A stretch of DNA of 17,807 bases from Clostridia bacterium. GTDB lineage: Bacteria; Bacillota; Clostridia; Christensenellales; QALW01. The stretch spans positions 1 to 17,807 of the forward strand of contig CAAGID010000024.1 of NCBI GenBank assembly GCA_900769815.1, given 5' to 3'. Of the stretch, positions 1-6,964 are shown one piece after another; the first letter of the stretch is position 1; every line of letters begins with the position of its first letter. The position numbers were made by a program, and so were the translations under genes. A model generated the notes under the pieces. That model searched no databases, had not been told where the DNA came from, and was given only the letters and a program-made list of their open reading frames with translations.

Positions 1-341
1 CGAGGACGCTGCGAATAAGGCAGTGCCGCCGAATATCTCTGTGCCTGCTGAAAAGGATTGAGCAAAGTACCATCCGATTGACGAATAGGACTATGCAAAT
101 TAAGTCCCTTCTTTTTCTGCTCAATCAGCACGTGAGTAGAAGGAATATGACCGTCAATAAAACTTGTGTGGTCAAGCTTTACACGTTCCTCAAACAATAT
201 AAATTTTTCGGGTTCGGCAACACCCAAAATATCACGGGCAAGAGACAACCAAAAAGATTGGCTATCACTCTTTTCGTCACCACGGTCTTTCCAATATTCA
301 GCAAAAGCCTTTGCGGCTCTTTTTCTATCTGTATCTGTCAT
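1..341 (-). CDS. MmeI-like DNA methyltransferase / type IIL restriction enzyme, N-terminal fragment
   Basis: The gene runs off the left edge of the window; 113 N-terminal codons are present. The translation starts MTDTDRKRAAKAFAEYWKDR and continues with a W-x-D-R-G-x-E-K-S-D-x-Q-x-F-W block, VKLDHTSFIDGHIPSTHVLIEQK and IRQSDGTLLNPFQQAQRY. I recognise this as the N-terminal nuclease region of MmeI-type single-chain restriction-modification enzymes, which cut DNA and methylate adenine. A PD-(D/E)xK-like set is visible: Asp63, then Glu74-Gln75-Lys76 (D-x10-E-x-K). MmeI itself has D-x9-E-x-K, so the spacing differs by one. The methyltransferase and target-recognition domains would lie outside the window. 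The ATG at 341-339 follows a TTTAGGAGC ribosome binding site, and a promoter lies at 381-410. It could instead be a methylase-only relative; the family is fairly sure, the activity is inferred. Confidence 0.8.
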   Translation of the reverse strand, partial: MTDTDRKRAAKAFAEYWKDRGDEKSDSQSFWLSLARDILGVAEPEKFILFEERVKLDHTSFIDGHIPSTHVLIEQKKKGLNLHSPIRQSDGTLLNPFQQAQRYSAALPYSQRP

Positions 342-380
342 AATTAAGCTCCTAAAGAGTTTGTAATTCTCATTTATTTT

Positions 381-410
381 ATTCTACCATAAAGAATAAC
401 TTTTTTACAA
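381..410 (-). promoter_or_regulatory. Promoter of the MmeI-like gene
   Basis: On the minus strand there is TTGTAA (410-405), an 18-bp spacer, then TAGAAT (386-381). A TG one base upstream of the -10 makes it an extended -10. It lies 40 bp before the start codon and just downstream of the TGTCGTAA boxes. Confidence 0.6.
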
Positions 411-432
411 TATAAACACTTGATTCCGCCAT

Positions 433-500
433 TTACGACACCATTTTGTCGTAACACAAAAAGGTCATTCGCAAGTCTATTTGTCGTAAATCTGTCGTAA
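433..500. repeat. Cluster of four TGTCGTAA boxes
   Basis: The 8-mer TGTCGTAA occurs four times in 68 bp: inverted at 433-440, and direct at 447-454, 482-489 and 493-500. The first two form a dyad (TTACGACA-N6-TGTCGTAA). The last two are direct repeats 11 bp apart, about one helical turn. A looser CTACGA follows at 504-509. The cluster starts 23 bp upstream of the -35 box of the restriction-modification gene, a place where an activator or autoregulator would bind. No regulator is recognised from the motif. Confidence 0.55.
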
Positions 501-529
501 CCACTACGAAGTGTTTCATTTTCCGGATT

Positions 530-569
530 AACAAAAAGCCGCAAACGCTAAGAAATAAGCGTTTACGGC
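530..569 (-). terminator. Intrinsic terminator of greA-lysS
   Basis: On the minus strand a 12-bp stem (GCCGTAAACGCT / AGCGTTTGCGGC, one U-G wobble) with an 8-nt loop is followed by TTTTTGTT. It starts 7 bp after the lysS stop. The wobble pairs only in minus-strand RNA, which supports the orientation. Confidence 0.9.
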
Positions 570-575
570 TTAGTT

Positions 576-2063
576 TTACTCTGAAAGAGGTTTCATTGTG
601 GGGAAGCATAAAACGTCCCTGATAGAAGCCGAGTCAGTTAAAAGCATAACGAGGCGGTCAATACCGAAACCTAAGCCGCCTGTGGGGGGCATACCATATT
701 CAAGTGCGGTAACGAAGTCATAGTCAACCTGAGCGTTACTATTAGGTTCTTCTTCCTTCTTCTTTGCAACCTGCTTTTCAAAACGTTCTCTCTGGTCGAT
801 GGGGTCGTTAAGCTCAGAGAAGGCGTTACCAAACTCAGTTGCGTTGATGAAGTATTCAAATCTCTCTGTGAAAGCAGGGTCAGTAGGCTTACGCTTAGCA
901 AGAGGACTGTTCTCAACGGGATAATCATAAATAAATGTAGGCTGAATAAGGTTCTCCTCAACGAAGGCATCAAAGAATTCAACCAATACGGCACCCTTTG
1001 TTGCATCTTCGGGAACGGGAACGTGCTTTTCTTTAGCACAGGCACGTGCATCCTCATCAGTCTTCCAATCGTTGTAATCGCAACCTGAATATTTTTTAAC
1101 TGCCTCAACCATTGTAAGGCGTTCCCATTTGCCCATATCAATTTCTTTGCCCTGATAGGTAATCTTTGTTGTACCGCAAATTTTTTCTGCAAGAAGAGTA
1201 TAAAGCTCTTCAACAAGGTCCATCATACCCTCAAAATCGGTATAAGCCTGATAAAGCTCAATGGTGGTAAATTCAGGATTGTGCTTTGTATCCATACCCT
1301 CGTTGCGGAAAATTCTGCCAACTTCGTAAACGCGGTTAAGTCCGCCGACAATAAGACGCTTTAAGTAAAGCTCAGTTTCAATACGAAGATACATATCCAT
1401 ATCCAAAGTATTGTGGTGTGTCTTGAAAGGACGGGCAGAAGCACCTATTTCAAGGGGAACGAGAATAGGCGTATCAACTTCCAAAAATCCCTTATTGTCA
1501 AGGTAATTTCTGATTTCCTTTAAAATCTGTGAACGCTTGCGGAAAACCTCAGCAACGTCAGGATTAACGATTAAGTCGACCTCTCTCTGACGGTAGCGGG
1601 TGTCAACGTCCTTTAAACCGTGGAATTTTTCAGGCAAAGGAAGAAGTGATTTTGAAAGCATCTCAATTTTCTGTACGTGTACGGAAATTTCGCCTGTCTG
1701 CGTTTTGAAAACGAAGCCTTCCACGCCAACGATATCGCCGATATCCATCTGCTTGAAAGCCATATATTCGTCAACACCGATGTCGTCACGGCGTACATAA
1801 AGCTGAATTAAGCCTTTAGCATCACGGATATGAGCAAAGCTTGCCTTACCCATAACGCGTTTGGACATAAGTCTGCCTGCGATTTTAACGGTTACTTCAT
1901 CGCCCTCGTTAAAGGTATCAAAAATATCCTGGGAATAATGTGTAAAATCAAATTTTGTAATTTCATAAGGATTCTTGCCCTGTTCACATAACGCCTTTAA
2001 CTTGTCACGGCGTACCTGTAAAACTTCGCTTAATTCCTTTTCTGTCATAACGTTTTCTGACAT
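576..2063 (-). CDS. lysS: Lysyl-tRNA synthetase, class II
   Basis: This cytoplasmic enzyme charges tRNA-Lys with lysine using ATP. Its 495 residues are the usual length for bacterial LysRS. After a short helical N-terminus comes an OB-fold anticodon-binding domain (about residues 58-150; VTVKIAGRLMSKRVMGKASF). The class II catalytic core follows, with motif 2 near 250-270 (GRIFRNEGMDTKHNPEFT) and motif 3 near 460-475 (GGLGFGIDRLVMLL). ENSPLAKRKP and NAFSELNDPIDQ are also typical of LysRS. GGAG lies 7 bases before the ATG. It sits 12 bp downstream of greA, in the same operon, an arrangement common in Firmicutes. A strong terminator follows directly. No lesion is seen. Confidence 0.97.
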   Translation of the reverse strand: MSENVMTEKELSEVLQVRRDKLKALCEQGKNPYEITKFDFTHYSQDIFDTFNEGDEVTVKIAGRLMSKRVMGKASFAHIRDAKGLIQLYVRRDDIGVDEYMAFKQMDIGDIVGVEGFVFKTQTGEISVHVQKIEMLSKSLLPLPEKFHGLKDVDTRYRQREVDLIVNPDVAEVFRKRSQILKEIRNYLDNKGFLEVDTPILVPLEIGASARPFKTHHNTLDMDMYLRIETELYLKRLIVGGLNRVYEVGRIFRNEGMDTKHNPEFTTIELYQAYTDFEGMMDLVEELYTLLAEKICGTTKITYQGKEIDMGKWERLTMVEAVKKYSGCDYNDWKTDEDARACAKEKHVPVPEDATKGAVLVEFFDAFVEENLIQPTFIYDYPVENSPLAKRKPTDPAFTERFEYFINATEFGNAFSELNDPIDQRERFEKQVAKKKEEEPNSNAQVDYDFVTALEYGMPPTGGLGFGIDRLVMLLTDSASIRDVLCFPTMKPLSE

Positions 2064-2075
2064 TGTATTTCTCCT

Positions 2076-2558
2076 TTAGTCCTTGGGAAGTATCTCCATA
2101 AGCTTGTAGGAAAGAACTCCGCCGGGTGTGTTGATTTTAACAGTTGCACCCTTCTTCTTTTTAAGAAGAGCACTGCCGATGGGGCTTAAGTTTGAAATTT
2201 TGCCGTTCAACGGGTCGGCTTCTGAAGAACCGATAATATCAAAAATAAACTCCTCTTTAGTCTGCATATCCTTTACGCGGATTTTTGAGCCAATGCGAAC
2301 TTCGTCGTTAGGAAGCTCAGAATCGTCAATAACAACAGCATCTTCAATCTGCTTCTGCATTTTTGCGATTTCAACTTCCATTTCAGCCTGGTCGCGTTTT
2401 GCTTCATCGTATTCAGCGTTTTCTGAAAGGTCGCCCAATTCTCTTGCAGCCTGAATTCTCTTTGCAATTTCAGGACGTTTAACCTTAAGATAGTAATCAA
2501 GTTTTTCCTGAAGTTTAGCTAAACCTTCAGCAGTGATCATATTTTTATTTTCACTCAT
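2076..2558 (-). CDS. greA: Transcription elongation factor GreA
   Basis: GreA enters the secondary channel of RNA polymerase and stimulates cleavage of the RNA 3' end, which rescues backtracked complexes. The 160-residue length is standard. The N-terminal two thirds is the antiparallel coiled coil; its tip carries LGDLSENAEYDEAK with acidic residues Asp43 and Glu46, which in the family help hold the catalytic magnesium. The C-terminal FKBP-like globular domain includes SPIGSALLKKKKGATVKI. AAAGGGG precedes the ATG by 9 bases. It is the first gene of a two-gene operon with lysS and has a near-consensus promoter at 2592-2620. Confidence 0.96.
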   Translation of the reverse strand: MSENKNMITAEGLAKLQEKLDYYLKVKRPEIAKRIQAARELGDLSENAEYDEAKRDQAEMEVEIAKMQKQIEDAVVIDDSELPNDEVRIGSKIRVKDMQTKEEFIFDIIGSSEADPLNGKISNLSPIGSALLKKKKGATVKINTPGGVLSYKLMEILPKD

Positions 2559-2591
2559 TGCATAAAACCCCTTTTAACAATATTATGTACT

Positions 2592-2620
2592 ATTATATTA
2601 CCGAATTTCCCAAAAGTCAA
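2592..2620 (-). promoter_or_regulatory. Sigma-A promoter of greA-lysS
   Basis: On the minus strand, TTGACT (2620-2615), a 17-bp spacer and TATAAT (2597-2592) lie 34 bp before the greA start. The match to the vegetative consensus is nearly perfect. Confidence 0.85.
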
Positions 2621-2677
2621 ATGAATAATATGAAAAAATATCCATATACTAACGTAAAATTATATGGAGGTATTTTT

Positions 2678-3025
2678 ATGAAAAGTAATATAAAATGCGA
2701 TGCCGAAAGATGTATGCACAACTGTTCCGGCTTGTGCGATGCTTCAGTTGTCCACGTCCGTGATGGTAAGGAAAGTGCTGAGTCTGCTCGTTGCACCACC
2801 TACGCTTATAGAATTTCCAATTCAGGAAGCCGTCTTTTAATGGAAATGGGCGAGGATATGTCCTTAGACCGCCACAATAAAGAGGAGGATATTCCCATTG
2901 CCTGCGGTAAATTCGATTGTTGTCATAATGAGGACTGTGCCTGCACCGCAACAAGCGTGCATATACTTTCACCTTTAGATAATTTATCTAATGAGTGTGC
3001 GTGTAACACCTATAAACCTAAGTAG
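2678..3025 (+). CDS. DUF1540 domain-containing cysteine-rich protein
   Basis: This is a 115-residue protein with two cysteine-rich modules that resemble DUF1540. The first (about residues 5-42) has the pattern IKC-ERC-HNC-GLC followed by ARCTTY. The second (about 75-113) has CGKFDCCHNEDCACTA followed by ECACNTY. Such patterns usually bind metal, but the function of DUF1540 is unknown. The reading frame is open back to 2558, but the ATG at 2678 is chosen because TGGAGG lies 7 bases upstream and the domain begins there. The gene diverges from greA. Its stop codon touches the left arm of a long palindrome. A weak promoter, TGAATA-17-TATACT (2622-2650), may serve it. Confidence 0.85.
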   Translation: MKSNIKCDAERCMHNCSGLCDASVVHVRDGKESAESARCTTYAYRISNSGSRLLMEMGEDMSLDRHNKEEDIPIACGKFDCCHNEDCACTATSVHILSPLDNLSNECACNTYKPK

Positions 3026-3145
3026 AGCTTGAGAAATCTTCACATTATTGTGTTGTGTGTGGGATAAAAGCTCAATTACTTACGTCTGTGTAAGCGTTTT
3101 CACTTTTACCCACACACGCCTTGTACTGTGAATTTTCTCAAGCTC
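3025..3145. repeat. 121-bp imperfect palindrome with TTACGTCTGTGTAA tip
   Basis: Paired segments from outside to inside are: GAGCTTGAGAAA (3025-3036) with TTTCTCAAGCTC (3134-3145); TTCACA (3039-3044) with TGTGAA (3127-3132); GTGTGTGGG (3055-3063) with CCCACACAC (3109-3117); TAAAAG (3065-3070) with CTTTTA (3103-3108); and CTTAC (3079-3083) with GTAAG (3090-3094), closing a 6-nt loop GTCTGT. Internal loops separate the segments. It begins at the last base of the DUF1540 stop codon and has no U-tract, so it is not a simple terminator. The tip sequence recurs at 17786-17799. Confidence 0.75.
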
Positions 3146-3195
3146 AACGATTTTTCAGTGATTTTTAAGCTTTTCCGCATTCTGCATATTTTTAA

Positions 3196-3221
3196 CGAAA
3201 AAGAGGGCTGATGCCCTCTTT
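3196..3221 (-). terminator. Intrinsic terminator of copA
   Basis: A 9-bp stem AAAGAGGGC / GCCCTCTTT (3200-3208 with 3213-3221) with a 4-nt loop is followed on the minus strand by further T residues. It overlaps the copA stop codon by two bases. Confidence 0.8.
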
Positions 3222-5604
3222 ACCTTATTTCAATTACCTCATATCCGTCGTTGGTAATTAAGGTTGTTATTTCCTTATCATCAATATCTGCAGTTGATTT
3301 TATAATTGCAGTGCCGTCTTTGTGGCTTACAATTGCTTCTTCTACACCGTTTACACCTTCAAGAAGCTTTTTAACTCTTGCCTCGCAATGGGGACACATC
3401 ATACCTTTTATTACTACTGTTTTTGTCATAACTTTTACTTCCTTTTCTTTATTCTTTATTTTAAATAAGTTAAGTCTTAAAGCGTTGGATACAACGCAAA
3501 AGCTTGATAAACTCATTGCTAAAGCACCAAGCATAGGGGAGAGGGTAAGCCCTGCCCAAACGAAAGCACCTGCCGCAACGGGAATACATATTGCGTTATA
3601 GAAAAATGCCCAGAACAGATTTTCGTGAATGATTTTCAACGTTTTTCTGCTTAATTCTATTGCATTTTTAACGTCAGTAAGACGGCTGTTTATAAGCACC
3701 ACGTCAGCCGATTCAATGGCAAGGCTTGTACCTTTACCTACTGCAATACCGATATCTGCACTTATAAGTGAGGGAGCATCGTTTATACCGTCGCCAACCA
3801 TTATAACGGTGCCTTTTTTCTTTAACTTACGTATTTCACTTTCTTTTTCTTCAGGCTTCAGAGAGGAAATAACGTTCTTTATACCAACTTGCTTCGCTAT
3901 ATATGAAGCCGTTATATCGTTATCGCCTGTAAGCATATAAACGTCAATACCCATATTTTTTATTTGTGATATTGCTTCCTTGGAATCCTCTTTTATGGTA
4001 TCTGCAACGGCAACAATACCTAAAAATTGATTATTTTTTGCAAAAAATACGGGAGTTTTGCCTTTTTCGGAAAGGCTTTCAGCGGTTGCTAGTGCTTCCT
4101 TGGGAATTTCAGTATATTTTGAAATGAATTCCTTGTTACCGCCGTAAATAAATTCATTATCTATTGAAGCGGATAAGCCAAATCCGCCAAAGACCTCAAA
4201 ATTATCAGTTTCCGATAAAGCAATATTCTCTTCCTCAGCCTTTTTTACTATTGCCTTTGCTATGGGGTGCTCGCTTTTCTTTTCAAGAGCGTATGCAAGG
4301 GGAAGCAGGTCATCACCAATAATATTGGTAACTTCAGGCTCGCCCTTTGTGATAGTTCCCGTTTTATCTAAGGCAACGATTTTTACCTTGCCCGAATTCT
4401 CAAGGGAAACGGCAGTCTTAAACAGTATGCCGTGTTTTGCACCTATACCGCTTCCAACCATAATAGCAACGGGTGTTGCTAGACCTAAAGCACAGGGACA
4501 GCTTATTACAAGTACCGAAATGGCGCGGGATAAGGAGAACCCAACGTCAGCACCTGAAAAAAACCAAATAATAAAGGTGGTTACTGCAATTAAAAGGACA
4601 ACAGGCACAAAAATTCCTGAAACCTTGTCGGCAACCTTTGCAATAGGTGCTTTAGTTGAAACTGCATCGCTTACTATTTTTATTATCTGTGAAAGAGTTG
4701 TATCGTTACCTACTTTAGTGGCTCTGCATTTAACGTAGCCCCAGCGGTTTATGGTTGCGCTTTTTACTGTATCGTTTAAAGTTTTATCAATAGGGATACT
4801 TTCTCCCGTTAAAATGGATTCGTCAACGGCTGAATGACCTTCAATAATAATTCCGTCAACGGCAAAACTTTCGCCGGGGCGGACGATAAATATGTCGTCA
4901 ATTAAAATTTCTTCGGCAGGTATAATAATTTCTTCGTTATTTCTTAATACCGTTGCAGTTTTAGGCTGAAGCGCCATAAGACTTTTTAATGCATTTGTGG
5001 TTTTTCCCTTTGAAAAGGATTCCAACATCTTGCCTAAAGTTATAAGGGTAAGTATCATTGCTGAGGATTCAAAGTATAGATTGTGCAAATCATTTTGCCA
5101 TATATTTATAATGCTGAAAATAAAGGACGCACCTGAGCCAAGAGCAACGAGAGTATCCATATTAGGCGAAAGATGAATTATTCCTTTAAAGCCGTTTATA
5201 AAGAATTTTCGGTTAATTACAATAACTATAAGGGCAAAAAGCATTTCAGCAAGTGCTATAGCCATAAAGTTGCCGGAAATAAAGGGCAGGGGAAAATTCC
5301 ACATAACGTGCCCCATTGTTATATACATAAGTGGCAGTAAAAAGACAAGCGAAAAGATAAAACGCCTTAAAAGTAAAGTAACTTCCTGAGAACTTTCTTT
5401 TTTCTCGCTTGTTTTTTTTATGCCGTAGCCTGCCTTTTCAACTGCAGAAATTATAAGGGCTTCGTTTATATCGCCATCAACTGTCATTGAGTTTGTTAAA
5501 AGACTCACTGTGCAGGCGGTAACACCCTCTACCTTCGAAACTGCATTTTCAACTCTTGCACTGCAGGCGGCACAGCTCATACCGGTTATATCATATTTTT
5601 TCAT
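3220..5604 (-). CDS. copA: Copper-exporting P1B-type ATPase with N- and C-terminal HMA domains
   Basis: This membrane pump uses ATP to export Cu(I). The 794 residues contain an N-terminal heavy-metal domain (GMSCAACS, Cys11/Cys14), eight predicted membrane helices, the TGE actuator loop (LTGESIP), the metal-site CPC (Cys369-Pro370-Cys371), the phosphorylated Asp413 in DKTGT, the GDGINDAP hinge, then YN in helix 7 and MSLSS in helix 8. The CPC, YN and MSxSS set is the P1B-1 (copper) signature. A second heavy-metal domain (residues 726-794, GMMCPHCEARV) is fused at the C-terminus, which is less common. The ATG at 5604 has only a weak ribosome binding site (GTGAGA). A sigma-A promoter and dyad operator precede it and a terminator follows; it is a single-gene unit. 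Silver transport is possible. Confidence 0.94.
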   Translation of the reverse strand: MKKYDITGMSCAACSARVENAVSKVEGVTACTVSLLTNSMTVDGDINEALIISAVEKAGYGIKKTSEKKESSQEVTLLLRRFIFSLVFLLPLMYITMGHVMWNFPLPFISGNFMAIALAEMLFALIVIVINRKFFINGFKGIIHLSPNMDTLVALGSGASFIFSIINIWQNDLHNLYFESSAMILTLITLGKMLESFSKGKTTNALKSLMALQPKTATVLRNNEEIIIPAEEILIDDIFIVRPGESFAVDGIIIEGHSAVDESILTGESIPIDKTLNDTVKSATINRWGYVKCRATKVGNDTTLSQIIKIVSDAVSTKAPIAKVADKVSGIFVPVVLLIAVTTFIIWFFSGADVGFSLSRAISVLVISCPCALGLATPVAIMVGSGIGAKHGILFKTAVSLENSGKVKIVALDKTGTITKGEPEVTNIIGDDLLPLAYALEKKSEHPIAKAIVKKAEEENIALSETDNFEVFGGFGLSASIDNEFIYGGNKEFISKYTEIPKEALATAESLSEKGKTPVFFAKNNQFLGIVAVADTIKEDSKEAISQIKNMGIDVYMLTGDNDITASYIAKQVGIKNVISSLKPEEKESEIRKLKKKGTVIMVGDGINDAPSLISADIGIAVGKGTSLAIESADVVLINSRLTDVKNAIELSRKTLKIIHENLFWAFFYNAICIPVAAGAFVWAGLTLSPMLGALAMSLSSFCVVSNALRLNLFKIKNKEKEVKVMTKTVVIKGMMCPHCEARVKKLLEGVNGVEEAIVSHKDGTAIIKSTADIDDKEITTLITNDGYEVIEIR

Positions 5605-5628
5605 AAATTTATTCTCACTTTTTATGAT

Positions 5629-5644
5629 GTTAGCCGTTGCTAAC
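5629..5644. promoter_or_regulatory. Dyad operator downstream of the copA promoter
   Basis: GTTAGC-CGTT-GCTAAC is a perfect 6-bp dyad with a 4-bp centre. It lies 8 bp downstream of the copA -10 box and 24 bp before the start codon, so a bound protein would block initiation. It matches neither the CopY box (TACAnnTGTA) nor the G-rich CsoR site. Confidence 0.6.
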
Positions 5645-5652
5645 TCATAATT

Positions 5653-5681
5653 ATTATATATATTGAAAAAGAAAAAGTCAA
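5653..5681 (-). promoter_or_regulatory. Sigma-A promoter of copA
   Basis: On the minus strand, TTGACT (5681-5676), a 17-bp spacer and TATAAT (5658-5653). The -35 box lies inside the descending arm of the thiI terminator hairpin. Confidence 0.8.
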
Positions 5682-5707
5682 GGAAAGTTTATAATTTCTC
5701 TTGACTT
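5671..5707 (-). terminator. Terminator hairpin after thiI
   Basis: On the minus strand, AAGTCAAG (5707-5700) pairs with CTTGACTT (5682-5675). The stem extends by AAA/TTT-type pairs around a bulge, and TTTTTC follows. It starts 7 bp after the thiI stop. The stem is AT-rich, so termination may be partial, allowing some readthrough into copA. Confidence 0.6.
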
Positions 5708-5713
5708 ATTATT

Positions 5714-6955
5714 TTACTTTTTGCAATCAAGATATTCTTGCCAGATAGCCATTTCGGTAAGCTTTTGGGTATTTATTACACCGTCGGCATCAATATCAAT
5801 ACGTTCAACCATAGCCATAGCCTCGTCGATTAAAGCTTCCTCATCTAAAAGTTTTTCGGCCTTTATAACCTCATCAAGTTTAGGTTTTGTTGCGGGGTGG
5901 CGGGGAGTAAATACGGTACAGCAATCCTCAAAGGGAAGTATCGAAGTTTCATACGTGCCAATATTTTCAGCAATAGCCATAATTTCAAGTTTGTCCATAC
6001 CGATAACGGGACGGAAAACAGGTAAGTTTACTGCAGAATCGGTACAGTTAAGGCTTTCCATAGTCTGGCTTGCAACCTGACCTATGCTTTCGCCTGTAAC
6101 GAGAGCACCGCATAAGCGGAGACGTGCAATACGCTCGGAAATCTTCATCATAAAACGGCGTGTAAGAATGGTCATAAACTGGTCGGGGCACTTATCGTAA
6201 ATTTCTTCCTGAATATGAGTAAAGGGCACAACGAAAACGGAAATTCTTGTAATGTATGCACATAATTCACGGGCAAGGTCGTAAACCTTTTCCTTTGCAC
6301 GCTCCGAAGTGTGGGGGAAAGAATAGAAGTGTATTCCGTCAAGCTGAACACCGCGTTTTGCAATCATATAGCCTGCAACGGGCGAATCTATACCGCCTGA
6401 GAGCAGAAGTGCCGCTCTGCCGTTTGTGCCGATAGGTAAGCCTCCAACGGCAGGAACATCCTGAAAATATACGTAAGCCTTTTCACGTATTTCAACTTCG
6501 ATTATGTGGTCAGGGTTATGTAAATCAACCTTCATTTGGGGCATCTTTTCCAAAATACCGCCGCCTACTGTTGCCGCGATTTCAGGGGATTCCATAGGAA
6601 AACGCTTGTCAGCGCGGCGCGCTTTAACCTTAAAGGTGCCTGATACAATATTGGCTTCTTTAAGCATTTCAACGGCATTTTCAATGCAAAGAGTTAAGTC
6701 CTTTTCAAATTCCCTTGCAGGGGAAAGTGCGTGAATACCAAAGATTCTTGAAAGTCTTGAAAGTGCTTCGTCAAGGTCCTTGGGGTCAATGTTATAAACG
6801 TAAATACGGCTCTGTGCGATTGTAATGCGTACACCGTCAAAATTTTTCAGGGTAGCCTTCATATTATTTATAAGTGTACGCTCAAAAAAAGGACGGTTCT
6901 GTCCCTTTAAATGAAGCTCGCCCACCTTAACTATTATCATATTGCGGTAATCCAT
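5714..6955 (-). CDS. thiI: tRNA 4-thiouridine synthetase ThiI (no rhodanese domain)
   Basis: ThiI adenylates U8 of tRNA and inserts sulfur to make 4-thiouridine; in many bacteria it also supplies sulfur for the thiazole of thiamine. The 413 residues hold an N-terminal ferredoxin-like plus THUMP region (about 1-165) and a PP-loop ATPase domain with SGGIDS at 186-191. FPHTSERAKEKV and TGESIGQVASQTMESL are typical. The C-terminal rhodanese domain of the E. coli protein is missing. In Bacillus subtilis such short ThiI proteins take sulfur directly from a partner cysteine desulfurase (NifZ), and the gene 9 bp upstream encodes one. GGAG lies 7 bases before the ATG. It is the last gene of a three-gene operon. 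Confidence 0.95.
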   Translation of the reverse strand: MDYRNMIIVKVGELHLKGQNRPFFERTLINNMKATLKNFDGVRITIAQSRIYVYNIDPKDLDEALSRLSRIFGIHALSPAREFEKDLTLCIENAVEMLKEANIVSGTFKVKARRADKRFPMESPEIAATVGGGILEKMPQMKVDLHNPDHIIEVEIREKAYVYFQDVPAVGGLPIGTNGRAALLLSGGIDSPVAGYMIAKRGVQLDGIHFYSFPHTSERAKEKVYDLARELCAYITRISVFVVPFTHIQEEIYDKCPDQFMTILTRRFMMKISERIARLRLCGALVTGESIGQVASQTMESLNCTDSAVNLPVFRPVIGMDKLEIMAIAENIGTYETSILPFEDCCTVFTPRHPATKPKLDEVIKAEKLLDEEALIDEAMAMVERIDIDADGVINTQKLTEMAIWQEYLDCKK

Positions 6956-6964
6956 AAATTTCTC

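Noticed and set aside
433..500. The TGTCGTAA boxes as a CRISPR or plasmid-type origin
   Set aside because: The units are 8 bp, irregularly spaced and partly inverted; no cas or rep gene is seen.
671..1216. A 181-codon open frame on the minus strand inside lysS
   Set aside because: It lies wholly within lysS in another frame, and its translation has no family features.
2558..2677. A 40-codon N-terminal extension of the DUF1540 protein
   Set aside because: The extension runs through the greA promoter and lacks a ribosome binding site; the ATG at 2678 has TGGAGG.
2559..2677. A T-box or riboswitch ahead of greA-lysS
   Set aside because: The leader from the promoter to greA is only about 30 bases, too short for a T-box or riboswitch.
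3025..3145. The long palindrome as an ordinary terminator for the DUF1540 gene
   Set aside because: It has large internal loops and no T run after the outer stem.
4262..4738. A 158-codon plus-strand open frame opposite copA
   Set aside because: It is antisense to a well-conserved P-type ATPase region, with no ribosome binding site and a skewed Ile/Thr/Ser-rich composition.
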